From: Candidatus Altimarinota bacterium
Lineage (GTDB): Bacteria > Patescibacteriota > Gracilibacteria > BD1-5 > UBA6164
Direction: 5' to 3'
DNA length: 64,000 nucleotides
Assembly: GCA_028697205.1 (NCBI GenBank)
Contig: JAQVFO010000002.1
Coordinates: 1-64,000 of the forward strand
Positions within the stretch are counted from its first letter, which is position 1, and the number at the start of each line of letters is the position of its first letter. Under the pieces are notes generated by a model. The model was not told the DNA's origin and ran no database searches. It saw only the letters and a list, made by a program, of their open reading frames with translations. Below, piece after piece: positions 52,798-63,355 of this stretch. The position numbers and the translations under genes were made by a program.

Positions 52798-52829
52798 AAG
52801 TTCTTCAACTAATTGAAGAACTTTTTTAT
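52798..52829 (+). terminator. Terminator / possible attenuator
   Basis: AAGTTCTTCA (52798-52807) pairs with TGAAGAACTT (52814-52823), then a T run, only 18 bases before the ATG of the next gene. That position suits attenuation of the downstream gene or termination of the channel transcript. Confidence 0.7.
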
Positions 52830-52847
52830 TTTTTAAAAATTTTTATT

Positions 52848-53294
52848 ATGAATAATTTACATATAATAGAGAAATGACCTTACCTTGCTCCTGCTCCAAA
52901 AAATCTACAAATATGAAGAACTCAAACTCCTATACAAGAAATAAAATCATGAATTGAAAAATGATTAAAGTGAAATAATGAAGCATTTGAAGAAATAAAA
53001 GTAGTATTAAATGACTGAAAAATTTCATTTAATTGATGATGATGAGCTTCTTGACCTATTTGGATAGGTTGGGAAATAAAAACTTTAAATAAAGACGAAT
53101 TAACTGAAATATGTTACAGAGTAAAAGATGCTATACAAAATAGAAATCCTAGACATGACACAGACATTTATCCACAAATTACAAAAGCTATTGAAGAAAG
53201 ACTTAATTTATTATGAATAACATATAATATGGTAAATGTTAAATATAATGATATGTGACATACTAAAAGTATAAAAATTCCTATGCCAATATAA
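52848..53294 (+). CDS. Hypothetical protein, possibly attenuated
   Basis: A 148-residue protein not assigned to a family. It has a stretch of consecutive glycines (NGGGGASGPIWIGWEIK), then a helical part (LTEICYRVKDAI, ITKAIEERLNLLG) and a C-terminal strand region. Four of the glycines in the GGGG run are TGA or GGN. The layout is compact, alpha/beta. It lies behind a terminator that may control it. Confidence 0.55.
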
Positions 53295-53300
53295 ACAATA

Positions 53301-53333
53301 AAAAGCCTAAATCATAAGATTTAGGCTTTTTAT
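53301..53333. terminator. Bidirectional terminator
   Basis: AAAAGCCTAAATC (53301-53313), ATAA, GATTTAGGCTTTT (53318-53330) between convergent hypothetical gene and secY. Confidence 0.85.
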
Positions 53334-53340
53334 TAGTATT

Positions 53341-54609
53341 TTATTTAAATTTACTATAATCAAACATTTTCATCTCAGCATCAACTTTTCTTATAAGATC
53401 AAGAATTGTAGAAACAAGGATTATAAGTCATGCTCAAGATATAATAAAATCAACTGATTGTCACATTATTTTTCAAACAACATAAGGCAATACTGCAATT
53501 AATGCTAAGAATCAACCACCAAATAAGTTTAAGTGTCATGAAACTTTTGAAAGATAATCAGCTGTTTCAGTACCTGGTCTAATTCATGGTATATATCAAC
53601 CTCTTTTTTGAATACTTTCAGCAACTTGCTCAGTATTGAAAGTAATTGATACATAAAAGAAAGAAAAAACTAATACAAGTATAAAATATACTAATATAAA
53701 AGACCAACTTGGATTCTGCATACTGAAATATTGTAATAACCATTTACCAATTGCAGCAGTTCTTTCAGCTGTTGAATTAGCCATTATTTGTCAAACTATT
53801 CATGGAAAAGTTACTAAAGAAATTGCAAAGATAATAGGAATCATTCAAGCTTGATTGATTCTTATAGGAAAATATGATTTTTCCTCTCTTCAAGTTTTTG
53901 TATAAATTAATGGAATTCTTCTATTTCATTCAGTAAATTTAATTATGATAAAAATTATAATTAAAGTAGCTACTAATAATCCAGCAAATAATCAATAATT
54001 TCAAGATCAAATATAATTAAGTACAACACTTGGAACTCAAGATAATACTCAAGACATAATTATCACACTTATACCATTACCTATACCATACTCAGTCATG
54101 ATTTCTCATAACCACATCAAAAATATAGTTCAAGAAGTTATAATTATCATAGCCAATAATACAACCCAAACATTCATTATATCGATTATATTTCCATTAG
54201 CTAAATTGTTTAAAAGAAGAATCATACCATAACTTTGTAAAAAAGCTAAAGGTAAAGTAAGCCATCTAGTTATTTTATTGATTTTTCTTTGTCATGATTC
54301 TCATTCTTTTTGTAAGTCACCAATTTTTGGAACAATTACTCAAATAAGTTGTATTATGATAACTGCATTGATATAAGGAGAAAGACCCATTAGTATAATA
54401 GAAAAATGACTTAATCAACCTCACATTAACGCACTAAACAAAGAAAGCCCTTTTTGTTGTTCCATAATTGCAGCCAATCAGTCAGTATTTGCTCCAGGTA
54501 CAGGAATAACTGAAAGAAATTTATAAACAAGAACTAATAATAATGTTGCAATTATTTTCTTTTTAAGGTCTTTTACAGCAAATATAGATCTTATATGTTT
54601 TAATATCAT
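53341..54609 (-). CDS. secY: Protein translocase channel SecY
   Basis: The 422-residue protein has the ten-helix SecY pattern: FLSVIPVPGANTDGL at the start of helix 1/plug, SHFSIILMGLSPYINAVII, RWLTLPLAFLQSYGM, TEYGIGNGISVIIM, NQAGMIPIIFAIS, and YIPGIRPGTETADYLSKV, the conserved cytoplasmic loop. It forms the membrane pore used by SecA. It is the last gene of the ribosomal operon, after a terminator hairpin that follows rplO, so it may also have its own promoter. Confidence 0.96.
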
Positions 54610-54642
54610 AGTATTTTATTATTAAATCCTAATATAAAAAAA

Positions 54643-54658
54643 CCCTAAATTTATAGGG
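54643..54658 (-). terminator. Intercistronic terminator between rplO and secY
   Basis: CCCTA (54643-54647) pairs with TAGGG (54654-54658); on the minus strand it is followed by a run of T (A run 54636-54642). It lies directly after the rplO stop and 33 bases before the secY ATG, so it would reduce read-through into secY. Confidence 0.65.
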
Positions 54659-55120
54659 CTATTTTGTTATTATTTCTACAGAACCTCAAACTTTTTCTAC
54701 TGCAGCTTTTGCAGTTTCAGAAACTTTTTCTAATGAAATAGTAATTTTAGATTTTAACTCTCAGCTTCATAATAATTTAACCCCTAATCATTTTTTTCTA
54801 ATAATTCAATTTTCTAGTAATACTTCTTTATTTATTTCAGTAATTCATTTTCAAGCTAATATTTCTAAGTCAGATAAATTAACTACATTGAATTCTTTCT
54901 TAAATATATGATTTGAAAATCATTTTAATTTTGGCATTCTTCTAAATAGTGGAGTTTGTCCTCATTCAAACCAAGGTCACATACCACCACCACTTCTAGA
55001 TCATTGTCATTTACATCATTTTCCAGAAAAATTTCATTTTCATGAAGCATTTCATCTTCATACTCTTTTTGATTTTAATCTAGACCCTTCATCAGGTTTT
55101 AAGTTATTTAAAGATAACAT
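54659..55120 (-). CDS. rplO: 50S ribosomal protein uL15
   Basis: The 153-residue product has the flexible Gly/Lys-rich N-terminal tail of uL15 (KRVGRGNASGKGNFSGKG, GQGSRSGGGMGPWFEGGQTP) that enters the 23S rRNA core, then a globular part ending AAVEKVGGSVEII. Many of the tail glycines are TGA. The uL30 gene that usually sits between uS5 and uL15 is absent. Confidence 0.95.
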
Positions 55121-55205
55121 AATCGTAAATTTTAAATTTTAAATTTTAAATTTCAAATTTTGGAATTAATTTAACATTTATCATTCCAAATTTAAAACTT
55201 TTATA
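55121..55205 (-). other. AT-rich spacer with short repeats and hairpin
   Basis: Four tandem AAATTTT-type units (55130-55160) and an inverted repeat (TTTTGGAAT about 55158-55166 with ATTCCAAA about 55185-55192). The place where uL30 would be in other bacteria. Nothing coding is seen. Confidence 0.35.
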
Positions 55206-55685
55206 CTATTTCTTAAAAGAAGTTAGTGCTTTTAAGGCAGCTCTTGCATTATTTATAAGGTTTGTAGAACCATATCTTTTTGCAATTACATCAGAATATC
55301 AAGCAACAGCAAATACTTTTCTAGCTGCACCTCAGGCAATTATTCAAGTTCATTTTGTTGCAGGGTGAACCATTAAAACTGCTGATTTATATTTTACTTT
55401 TAATTCATAAGGAACAGATCATTCTTCTATACTTACATCAACCATATTTTTTCTTGCATCATTAACTGCTTTTGCAATAGCATCAACAACTTCCCATGAT
55501 TTTCAAGTTCAAAGTCAAACTTTTCATTTCCCATTTCATACAAGCATTACAGCTCTAAATCTAAGTTGTCTACCTCAAGCAGTTACTCTAGTTACTCTAT
55601 CAATACTTAATAATTCTTCTTTAAACTCATTATTTACAACTTCTACTTGAGTATCCTTTGTTGTATTTTCTTTAGGATTTGTCAT
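55206..55685 (-). CDS. rpsE: 30S ribosomal protein uS5
   Basis: The 159-residue product has uS5 double-stranded RNA-binding and S5 C-terminal domains: RVTAGGRQLRFRAVMLVGNG, GTGKSWEVVDAIAKAV, and ATKGTGIIAGGAARKVFAVAGYSD. It is part of the ribosomal entry tunnel and affects accuracy. The N-terminal 20 residues are acidic and unconserved. Confidence 0.95.
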
Positions 55686-55705
55686 AAAAATACTTCATTA
55701 AATAA

Positions 55706-56047
55706 TTAAAATTTTAATCATGCTTCTCTAGCTGCATCAGCTAATGCTTTAACTCTACCATGATATGAAAATCAGTTTCTATCAAAAACTACTTCAGAAA
55801 CTTTTGCATCAATAGCTTTTTTAGCAATATCTTCTCAAACTTTTTTTGAACTTTCAGTTTTTGTTAATTTTGAGTCCAATTTTAAATCACTTGATGAACA
55901 TATAGTTTTTCCTGTATTATCATCAATTATTTGAGCATATATTGAAGCATTACTTCTATATACTGTTAATCTAGGTCTAGAAGAATTAGCAATAGTAGCT
56001 TTTACTTTAATTTTTCTTCTTTCTCTTTTTAATTGTTTTTCTAACAT
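55706..56047 (-). CDS. rplR: 50S ribosomal protein uL18
   Basis: A 113-residue 5S rRNA-binding protein: RPRLTVYRSNASIYAQIIDD, then KKVGEDIAKKAIDAKVSEVV and the C-terminal [20 protein letters not shown], the hallmark of uL18. The C-terminal glycines are TGA. It lies 20 bases before rpsE. Confidence 0.95.
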
Positions 56048-56079
56048 AAATTTTAAATTAATAATTATTCATTAATGTT

Positions 56080-56619
56080 TTATTTACCTGTTTTTCAAGC
56101 TTTTCTTCTTATTTGTTCTCCAACATATTTAATTCATTTTCATTTATATGGTTCAGGTTTCTTTTTAGATCTTATTTTAGATGCAAATTCTCATACTAAA
56201 TGTTTATCAACTCATGTTATATGTATAACATTTTTTTCTTTTTCATCCATAGTAACTTTTATTCAAGATGGAGCATCCATTTCAACTTTATGTGAGAATC
56301 AAATATTTAAAACTAATTTTTGTGGTGATACAACATCAAATTTATATCAAACTCAATTAATTTCTAAACTTTTTTTAAATCAGCTAGTTACTCATTCTAC
56401 CATATTAGCAAGAATAGCTCTAGTTGTTCACCATAAAGCAGATGCATCGTTTCATAATGGTTTTACTATTAATGAATTATCTTCTTTAACTACTTCAAGT
56501 CTATTTGAATATTCAAAAGAAAGAGTTCATAATGGTCATTTAACAGTTACTTTATTTCAATCTAAAGTAACATCTATTTTATCAGACAATGCTATAGGTA
56601 ATTTACCAATTCTAGACAT
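56080..56619 (-). CDS. rplF: 50S ribosomal protein uL6
   Basis: A 179-residue protein with the duplicated uL6 fold: MSRIGKLPI start, VKGPLGTLSFEY, INGVGYKFDV and the C-terminal KPEPYKGKGIKYVGEQIRRK signature. It is near the GTPase-associated region. The stretch between uL6 and uL18 has no SD site for either gene. Confidence 0.95.
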
Positions 56620-56646
56620 AAATTAAATCATTACAAATTTAAACTA

Positions 56647-57042
56647 TTAAAAAACTTCACAAAGTAATTCTCCTCACACATTTAAAGTTCTAGCCTCGTA
56701 TCCAGTAATTATTCATTTTGGAGTAGAAACTATATAAATTCATTTTCCATTTCTAGATTTCTTTATATCTTTAGAACCGATATAAATTCTTTGTCCTGGT
56801 TTACTTATTCTTTTAAATGAAGGAATATATTTAGTAACTCTTATATCATTTAGTTTTATAAGTAAAAACTTTTTATTGTTTTCTTCTTCTACAACTTCAA
56901 AATCAATCACATATTTATTTTTTTTCATTATTTTCAATATGTCTGCTTTTATTCTAGAATAAGGAACTTTAACCTCATCTATTCTAGCCATATATGCATT
57001 TCTCAATCTCGTTAATAAATCTCCGATTGGATCTATTATCAT
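56647..57042 (-). CDS. rpsH: 30S ribosomal protein uS8
   Basis: The 131-residue product has DPIGDLLTRLRNAYMAR at the N-terminus, SRPGQR-like KPGQRIYIGSKDI, and the C-terminal STPKGIITGYEARTLNVGGE, the uS8 16S-rRNA binding signature. uS8 is the usual translational repressor of the spc operon; a binding site was not identified here. Confidence 0.95.
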
Positions 57043-57085
57043 AACATTAAAATTAGGAAACTAAAATTATTATATACTTATTATA

Positions 57086-57307
57086 TTACCAACTTGATTT
57101 TCTTACTCCTGGTAATTCTCAAGCGTTAGCTTTTTCTCTAAAACAAATTCTGCAAATTCAGAAATTTCATAGATATCATCTAGTTCTACCACATACACCA
57201 CAACAGTTAAATACTTTTGTAGCAAATTTTGGTTTTCTTCAATCTTGTATTGCTCTTAAGAACTTTGTTTTTAGTTTGTTAGCTTTAGCAATTTTTGACT
57301 TTCTCAT
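57086..57307 (-). CDS. rpsN: 30S ribosomal protein uS14 (zinc type)
   Basis: A 73-residue zinc-ribbon protein: Cys36-x-x-Cys39 and Cys52-x-x-Cys55 (CGVCGRTRGYLG, ICRICFREKA), ending GELPGVRKSSW. The N-terminal extension of about 12 residues makes it longer than the 61-residue zinc form. Located between rplE and rpsH as usual. Confidence 0.94.
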
Positions 57308-57332
57308 CTAAAAATTATTAAATATTAAATTC

Positions 57333-57872
57333 TTACTTAGAAAAAGGAAATCCAATAGAAGAAAGTAATTCTCTTCATTCTTCTTTACTTCTTGCAGTTG
57401 TTTTCACAGTTATTTGGATACCATGATTTTTAACAACATCATCTTGAGGAACTTCTAAAAATATAGAATGTTCTTTAACTCAAAAGTTATAATTTCCTTC
57501 TTTATCAAAACTATTTTTAGATATTCATCTAAAATCTCTAACTCTAGGTAAAACTATGTTTATTAATTTTTCTAAAAAATTATACATAGCTTCTCATCTT
57601 AAAGTTACACTTAATCAAACTGGCATTCATTCTCTTAGTTTGAAATTAGATATAGATTTTTTTGCATATCTTATAACAGGTGCTTGACCAGAAATCAAAG
57701 TTAAATGTTGTTTTAAAACATTATAATCTTTATTTCAAGCTCTTATATAACTTCATATACCCATATTTAAAACAACTTTTTCAATTTTAGGTATATTCAT
57801 TACATTCTCAATTTTTAAACTATCTTTTAGCTTTGGAGCTATTTCTTTATTATACTTTTCTCTAAGAGACAT
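57333..57872 (-). CDS. rplE: 50S ribosomal protein uL5
   Basis: The 179-residue product shows [37 protein letters not shown] with the P-site loop, RVRDFRGISKNSFD and [11 protein letters not shown], all uL5 landmarks. It binds 5S rRNA and contacts P-site tRNA. Confidence 0.95.
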
Positions 57873-57897
57873 TTTTAGTCTTTTAAAAAATAAATTC

Positions 57898-58248
57898 TTA
57901 TTTAATTAACAAATCTTTTGGATCTTTTTTTAATTCTTTCACCGCTCTTTTAGAGTATCTAAAAGATTTAGATTTTCATTTTTCATCAACATTAACAGTT
58001 CAAACTCTAGTTGGTTTTTTAGTAAAAGGACAAACTAACATTGCATTTGATACATCAATTGGTTTTTCCATTTTAATAATTTGACCAGGAGTTGTCCCCA
58101 TCTTTTTAATATGTTTTGTTACTATATTTACTCATTCTACTAGTATTTTATTTTCATCTTTAAAAACTTTCAAAACTTTTACTTGTTTGTTTTTATCAGA
58201 TGATTTACCAGACATAATTTGTACTAAATCTCAAGTTCTTATTTTCAT
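57898..58248 (-). CDS. rplX: 50S ribosomal protein uL24
   Basis: The 116-residue product has a KOW domain at the N-terminus ([41 protein letters not shown]) and the KKPTRVG motif after [18 protein letters not shown]. It starts subunit assembly. The KOW glycine is TGA. Confidence 0.95.
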
Positions 58249-58264
58249 ACAATTTAGAAATTAA

Positions 58265-58633
58265 TTATAAAACTTCTGGAGCTAAACTCACTATTTTTTG
58301 ATATCATTTTGTTTTTAATTCTCTTGCAACAGGCCCAAATATTCTTGTTCATTTTGGAACTCAAGCGTCATCTATTATAACACAAGCATTATCATCAAAT
58401 CTAACAAAACTTCAATCACTTCTTCTTATTTCTTTACTAGTTCTAACAACTACAGCTTTAACTACTTTTTTCTTTTTAATAGTTCAATCTGGTAATGCTT
58501 TCTTTACGCTACATACTATAATATCTCAGATAGAAGCATATCTTCTATGAGATCATCCTAGAACTTTAATACATAGAACTTCTTTAGCTCAAGTATTATC
58601 AGCAACAGAAAGTCTAGTTTCTACTTGTATCAT
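58265..58633 (-). CDS. rplN: 50S ribosomal protein uL14
   Basis: A 122-residue protein with MIQVETRLSVADNTGAKEVL, LGGSHRRYASIGDIIVCSVK, GVPKGTRIFGPVARELK and the terminal KIVSLAPEVL, near identical in plan to other uL14 proteins. It forms an intersubunit bridge. Confidence 0.96.
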
Positions 58634-58664
58634 AAACACTATAATTATTAAATTTAAATATAAA

Positions 58665-58895
58665 TTAACCAACTTTTTCTACAAAGTCCCATCTTTTAGT
58701 TTTAGATAATGGTCTTGTTTCTTTAATTACTATTACATCTCATTCAGTACAAACATTTTGTTCATCATGTGCATAGAATTTTTTTGTTACTTTAAATCTT
58801 TTCTTATATTTTGGATGACTCTTGTAATCATTAACTGATACTACAACAGTTTTATCCATTTTAGAACTTGTAACTAATCATTTTATTGTTCTCAT
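58665..58895 (-). CDS. rpsQ: 30S ribosomal protein uS17
   Basis: A 76-residue OB-fold protein: [59 protein letters not shown]. It binds 16S rRNA helix 11. Gap to rplN is 31 bases. Confidence 0.94.
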
Positions 58896-58913
58896 GAAAT
58901 ATTAATTATAAAA

Positions 58914-59138
58914 TTAACTTATTTTAACTCATTTTTCTGAAGCAATTGTTCTCAATCTAGCAACATATTTTCTTAAAAATTTAACTAAATGAGTTTGTTT
59001 TAATTCTTCAGTTTCTAACTTCATTTTTAAAGTAAAAAGTTTACTTTCAGAATCTTTTAACTCTTTCTTTAAATCAGATTGAGATAATTCTGCTAGTTTA
59101 TTAACTTCTTTTAACTTCAAATCTTTCAATTCTTTCAT
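58914..59138 (-). CDS. rpmC: 50S ribosomal protein uL29
   Basis: A 74-residue all-helical protein, acidic-basic and Leu-rich, starting MKELKDLKLKEVNKLAELSQ, with LFTLKMKLETEELKQTHLVK and RKYVARLRTIASEK. The family is short and variable, but order between uL16 and uS17 and the second-helix R-x-x-R-x-x-A-R pattern support it. It forms part of the tunnel exit. Confidence 0.9.
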
Positions 59139-59147
59139 ATTTTTAAA

Positions 59148-59552
59148 TTAATCAACTAATGTTTTAGTTTTAACTGGCAACTTGTAAGAAGCAAGTCTAA
59201 AAGCTTCCCTAGCAACTTCTGGTGTAACTCATGTTATTTCAAACAAGATTCTACCAGGTTTTACAGGGGCTCTATACATTTCAACAGATCATTTTCATCA
59301 ACCCATTGGTACCTCTAAAGGTTTTTTAGTAAAAGGAGTGTCAGGGAAAATTCTTATCCAGATTTTTCATCATCTTTTGATGAATCTAACCATAGCTCTT
59401 CTAGCTGCTTCTATTTGTCTAGATGTTATAAATCATCTATCAACAGTTTTTAAAGCGAATTCTCAAAATGCTAGTTCAGCTCATCTAGTTGCTGGTCATT
59501 TTAATCTTCCTCTTTGCATTTTCCTATACTTTGTTTTCTTCGGTTGTAACAT
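59148..59552 (-). CDS. rplP: 50S ribosomal protein uL16
   Basis: The 134-residue product starts MLQPKKTKYRKMQRGRLKGP and has AFGEFALKTVDRGFITSRQI, ARRAMVRFIKRGGKIWIRIF, PLEVPMGGGKGSVEMY and KPGRILFEITGV. It contacts the A-site tRNA elbow. The usual RGKLKG/NKG motif is here RGRLKGPATRG. Nine bases from rpmC. Confidence 0.95.
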
Positions 59553-59582
59553 GGAAAGTTTAAATTAGTATATAAAATTTTT

Positions 59583-60236
59583 TTAAAAGTCAAGTTTATT
59601 TATTTTTTTCTTGAAAATATCTCATTTATAAATCCAAACTTTTAATCAAATTGTTCAATAAACAGTCTCAGCTCTTGCTGTAGAATAATCTATATCAGCT
59701 CTAATAGATTGAAGTGGTATATTTCATTCTTTAAAAGTTTCATTTCTAGCGATTTCAGCTCAATTTAATCTTCAAGTAACTTTAATTTTAATTCATTTTG
59801 CTCATTTTTCCATAGCTCTTAATAAAGCTTGTTTAATAGCTCTTTTATAAGGCATTCTTTTTTCTATTTGATTAGAAATACCAAATGAAACTATTTTTGC
59901 ATTTAAATCAGGTTTTTTAACTTCTTTAATATTTAAAGATGTTTTCATTCAAATCTTTTTTGATATTAATGCTTCAATTTTTTCTTTATTTTCTCCTGTT
60001 TTACCAAGAATTAATACTGCTTTAGAAGTATATATATCAATATTTACTGTTTCATCATCTCTAGATATAAGAATATCACCTAAAGGAATTCAATGTAATT
60101 CTTTTTTAAGAATATTTCTTATAGTTACATCAATTTTCAAAAAATCTTTATAAGAATCTTTATCTGAAAACCAAGATGATTTCCAAGTTTTTATATATGG
60201 GATTCTAAAGGCTATTGGACTTACTTTGTGTCACAT
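59583..60236 (-). CDS. rpsC: 30S ribosomal protein uS3
   Basis: A 217-residue protein with MGHKVSPIAFRIPYIKTWKS, a KH domain (VLILGKTGENKEKIEALISK), RAIKQALLRAMEKGAKGIKI and VTGRLNGAEIARNETFKEGN, ending in the beta-sheet DIDYSTARAETVYGTIGLKV. It lines the mRNA entry tunnel. Codon 2 is TGA (Gly). Confidence 0.95.
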
Positions 60237-60265
60237 AAGTGATTAAAAATAATGGATAAAATATT

Positions 60266-60592
60266 TTATTTAACTTGTAATTCTAATTTTACATTAGAAG
60301 TTCTTTTTAAGATTGGATGCATTCTACCTCTTGAGATAGGATTTCCTCTCTTGTAAACTATACCTTTTGTTATAATAAGGTTTCCTACATATAAATTAGC
60401 TACTTCTTGACTATTATTATTTTCAGCATTTTTAAGTGCAGAAAATACTAATTTATAAAGAATTTTAGCTCATTTATTTGGAGCAAATCTCAAAAATTTC
60501 AAAGCTTCTTCTACCTTTTGTCCTCTAACAACCTCAGCAGAAACTCTTAATTTTTTTGGAGATATTCTTACATTTTTTAAATTTGCTTTCAT
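60266..60592 (-). CDS. rplV: 50S ribosomal protein uL22
   Basis: A 108-residue protein: VRISPKKLRVSAEVVRGQKV, EEALKFLRFAPNKGAKILYK, SALKNAENNNSQEV and the tunnel-lining hairpin with YKRGNPISRGRMHPILKRTS. It reaches into the exit tunnel. Confidence 0.95.
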
Positions 60593-60620
60593 AAGTTCAG
60601 AATTTTAAATAAATTAATAA

Positions 60621-60887
60621 TTATTTCTTTTGTCCTGGATGAGCTCTAAATATTCTAGTAAGTGAAAATTCTCATAATTTATGACCTACCATATCTTCAG
60701 TAACAAAAACAGGAGTGTGAACTTTACCATTATGTACTCAGAATGTATGTCATACAAATTCAGGAACAATAGTACAATCTCTAGACCAAGTTTTAATTAT
60801 AGTTTTTTTTCATTGTTCATTCAATTTCAAAACTTTACTTAAAAGCCTGTCATATATGTATGGTCATTTTTTTAAACTTCTTGCCAT
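60621..60887 (-). CDS. rpsS: 30S ribosomal protein uS19
   Basis: An 88-residue protein: MARSLKKGPYIYDRLLSKVL, KKTIIKTWSRDCTIVPEFVG, HTFGVHNGKVHTPVFVTEDM, VGHKLGEFSLTRIFRAHPG. It sits in the 30S head near the A site. Glycine of KKGP is TGA. Confidence 0.96.
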
Positions 60888-60931
60888 AATTTCCTTAAAT
60901 TATATTTATAAATTTTAAATTAAAATTTTAA

Positions 60932-61777
60932 TTATTTTACTAATACACCTTTCTTATCTCTCATTATCCATCTACTTGTATTTTTCTTTCTACTTCTTGT
61001 TTTAAATCAAAGAGCAATTTTTCACCAAGGAGTTTTTGGAGCTTTTAATCAAATTGGATTATGTCATTCTCAACCTCCATGTGGATGATCTACAGCGTTC
61101 ATAGATTTTCAAAGTACTGTAGGTCTTTTACCCATCCATCTAGATCTTCAAGCTTTTCAAATAACAACTTGATTATGATCTACATTTGATACTTGACCTA
61201 ATGTAGCATAACATCTTTTATTTATAAGTCTTATTTCTGATGATGGCATTTTTACTTGAGTATAGTCTCATTCTTGAGAAACTACCATTCAAGAAGAACC
61301 AGCAGATCTTATAGAACTAGCTCATTGTCAAACAATAAGTTCTAGATTATATACTTGCATTCAAACAGGAATATTTCCAATTTCCATTCTATTACCTAAT
61401 ACTAAAGAAGCTTTAGGTGAAGTTATGTTTTTATCTCATACTTTCATATCTTTATGAGCTACAACATATCTTCTTTCTCAATCTTTATAACACACAAGTG
61501 CTATATATGCAGTTCTATATGGATCATACTCAATACTTTCTACTTTAGATTCAATATCTTTTTTATCTACAAAATAGAAATCAATAAGTCTGTATTTTTT
61601 TGCATGACCTCCTCATTTATGTCTAACAGTTATTCTTCAAGTATTATTTCTTCAAGAATTAGCTTTTAAAGTAACTGTCAAAGCTTTTTGAGGTTTAGAA
61701 GCTGTAACTTCTTCAAATGTGTATCAAGTCATTTGTCTTCTACCTGGAGTAGTAGGTTTAAATTTCTTTATAGCCAC
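60932..61777 (-). CDS. rplB: 50S ribosomal protein uL2
   Basis: The 281-residue product carries the uL2 signature regions: [67 protein letters not shown] and the C-terminal [20 protein letters not shown] containing the His essential for peptidyl transfer. I chose GTG at 61775-61777 (plus CAC) because the sequence reads GTG GCT ATA AAG, matching the usual MAIKKF start, and no in-frame ATG lies at that site. Confidence 0.95.
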
Positions 61778-61799
61778 AATCTTTAAATTAGAAATTAAA

Positions 61800-62093
61800 T
61801 TATTTAGTTAAAGAAAAATCTATTTTTGATTTTTTATCTTTCAATGTAACATAAGCTTTTTTAGAAGCTCTTCTTTTAAATTGAAGACCTTTTCTTCAAT
61901 TTTTGTATTTTTCTACTGTTTTTACCATATTAACAGAATCTACTTCTACTCAATATATTTCTAAAACTGATTTTTTAACATCTATTTTAGTAGCGTTATC
62001 ATCAACTTCAAAAACATAACAATTTTTAGATAATTCCATTGAAGATGTTTTTTCTGTAACAATAGGTTTTTGTATAATCCTATAAAGTCTCAT
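61800..62093 (-). CDS. rplW: 50S ribosomal protein uL23
   Basis: A 97-residue protein: IIQKPIVTEKTSSMELSKNC, YVFEVDDNATKIDVKKSVLE, IYGVEVDSVNMVKT and basic RKGLQFKRRASKKAYVTLK. It forms the exit-tunnel docking site for SRP and trigger factor. Confidence 0.95.
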
Positions 62094-62110
62094 AATAAGT
62101 AATTAAAAAA

Positions 62111-62731
62111 TTATTTTATTGTATTTAATTTAACCAAAGAGTCTTTTAATAAAACTAATGTTTTATATTTCAACAAGTCAGCAATATTCAAATAATCAAC
62201 TAATATAGATTTTACATAAGGTAAATTAGCAGATGATTTTTGTAAAATATCATTTTTAGCAGGAATTGCTAACAATATATTTTTCTCATATGGTAATTTA
62301 GTAAATACTCAATCCATAGCTTTAGTTTTTATAGAATCTAATTTAATATCATCTACAACTAATAATTGATTATTTTTAACTTTTGCAGATAAAGCACAAA
62401 GTAATGCTTTTCTTCTTTCTTTTTTATTCATTTCAAGAGTAAAATTTTGATTGCTTCTTGGTCAAAATGCAACTCATCATTTTCTTCTTATAGGAGATCT
62501 AGCAGATCATGCTCTAGCATTACCTGTATGTTTTTGTTTATATAATTTTCTTGTAGAACCTCTTACTTCTCATCTATTTTTTGTGTGAGCTATATTATTT
62601 CTAGCATTTGCTAATTGATAAACTAAAGCTCTATGGATTAATCATTCATTTACTTCTAATCCAAACACAGACGATTCTAATTCTACAACTCAAATATCTT
62701 TTCAATTTTGATCTAAAAGTCTTGTTTCCAT
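62111..62731 (-). CDS. rplD: 50S ribosomal protein uL4
   Basis: A 206-residue protein: GLEVNEGLIHRALVYQLANA, NRGEVRGSTRKLYKQKHTGN, ARAGSARSPIRRKGGVAFGP (loop reaching the exit tunnel), then a Rossmann-like globular part. In E. coli uL4 represses the S10 operon through the mRNA leader; the leader at 63356-63462 may be a target here. Confidence 0.95.
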
Positions 62732-62749
62732 TATTTGTAGTATTAAGGA

Positions 62750-63355
62750 TTAAAAAATAATTTTTACTAAAGAATTTCTAGCACCTGGTACTCATCCTCT
62801 AACTCAAACTACACTTATTTCCTTATTTACTAATTCTACAGGAACTTTTTTTAATGTAATTACATAATTTCCGTGATGCCCGTGCATTTTCTTACCTTTA
62901 TGAGTTCTTCTTGGTTTTCTGTTACCTATAGAACCTAAAGCTCTATGGAATTTAGAACCATGAGTTGCTCTACCTCAATGAAAATTCCACTTTTTCATAG
63001 CTCAAGTAAATCAATTTCATTTAGAAATTCATTCTACTGAAACTAAACCAACTCAATCTAATACATCAAGAGTAATTTCATCTCCTATATTAAATTTTGC
63101 CAGATCTCATTCTTCACATCTAAATTCTCTAATCTCATAAAAGTCACATAAACTTAAAGATGATTTACCTTCTTTTAATTTTCATTCAGAACCGCTTCTA
63201 AGTATACCTACTACTAAAGATGAATATCAATCTTTTTCAAGAGTTTTTTTACCAACAACTTTTAAAGTAGGAACTTTTAACAATGTAACAGGAATAAATT
63301 TATCATCCTTTATTACTCTTGTCATTTCTAATTTTTTTGCTATTAATCAAGCCAT
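62750..63355 (-). CDS. rplC: 50S ribosomal protein uL3
   Basis: The 201-residue product starts [20 protein letters not shown] and has the long loop [40 protein letters not shown] and [20 protein letters not shown] that reaches the peptidyl-transferase centre. It is the first gene of the operon in this window; rpsJ (uS10), which precedes it in most bacteria, is not upstream. Confidence 0.96.

Noticed and set aside
56075-56626. Long open frame on the plus strand
   Set aside because: It is the antisense of rplF, whose product is a clear uL6; open only because of AT-rich codons.
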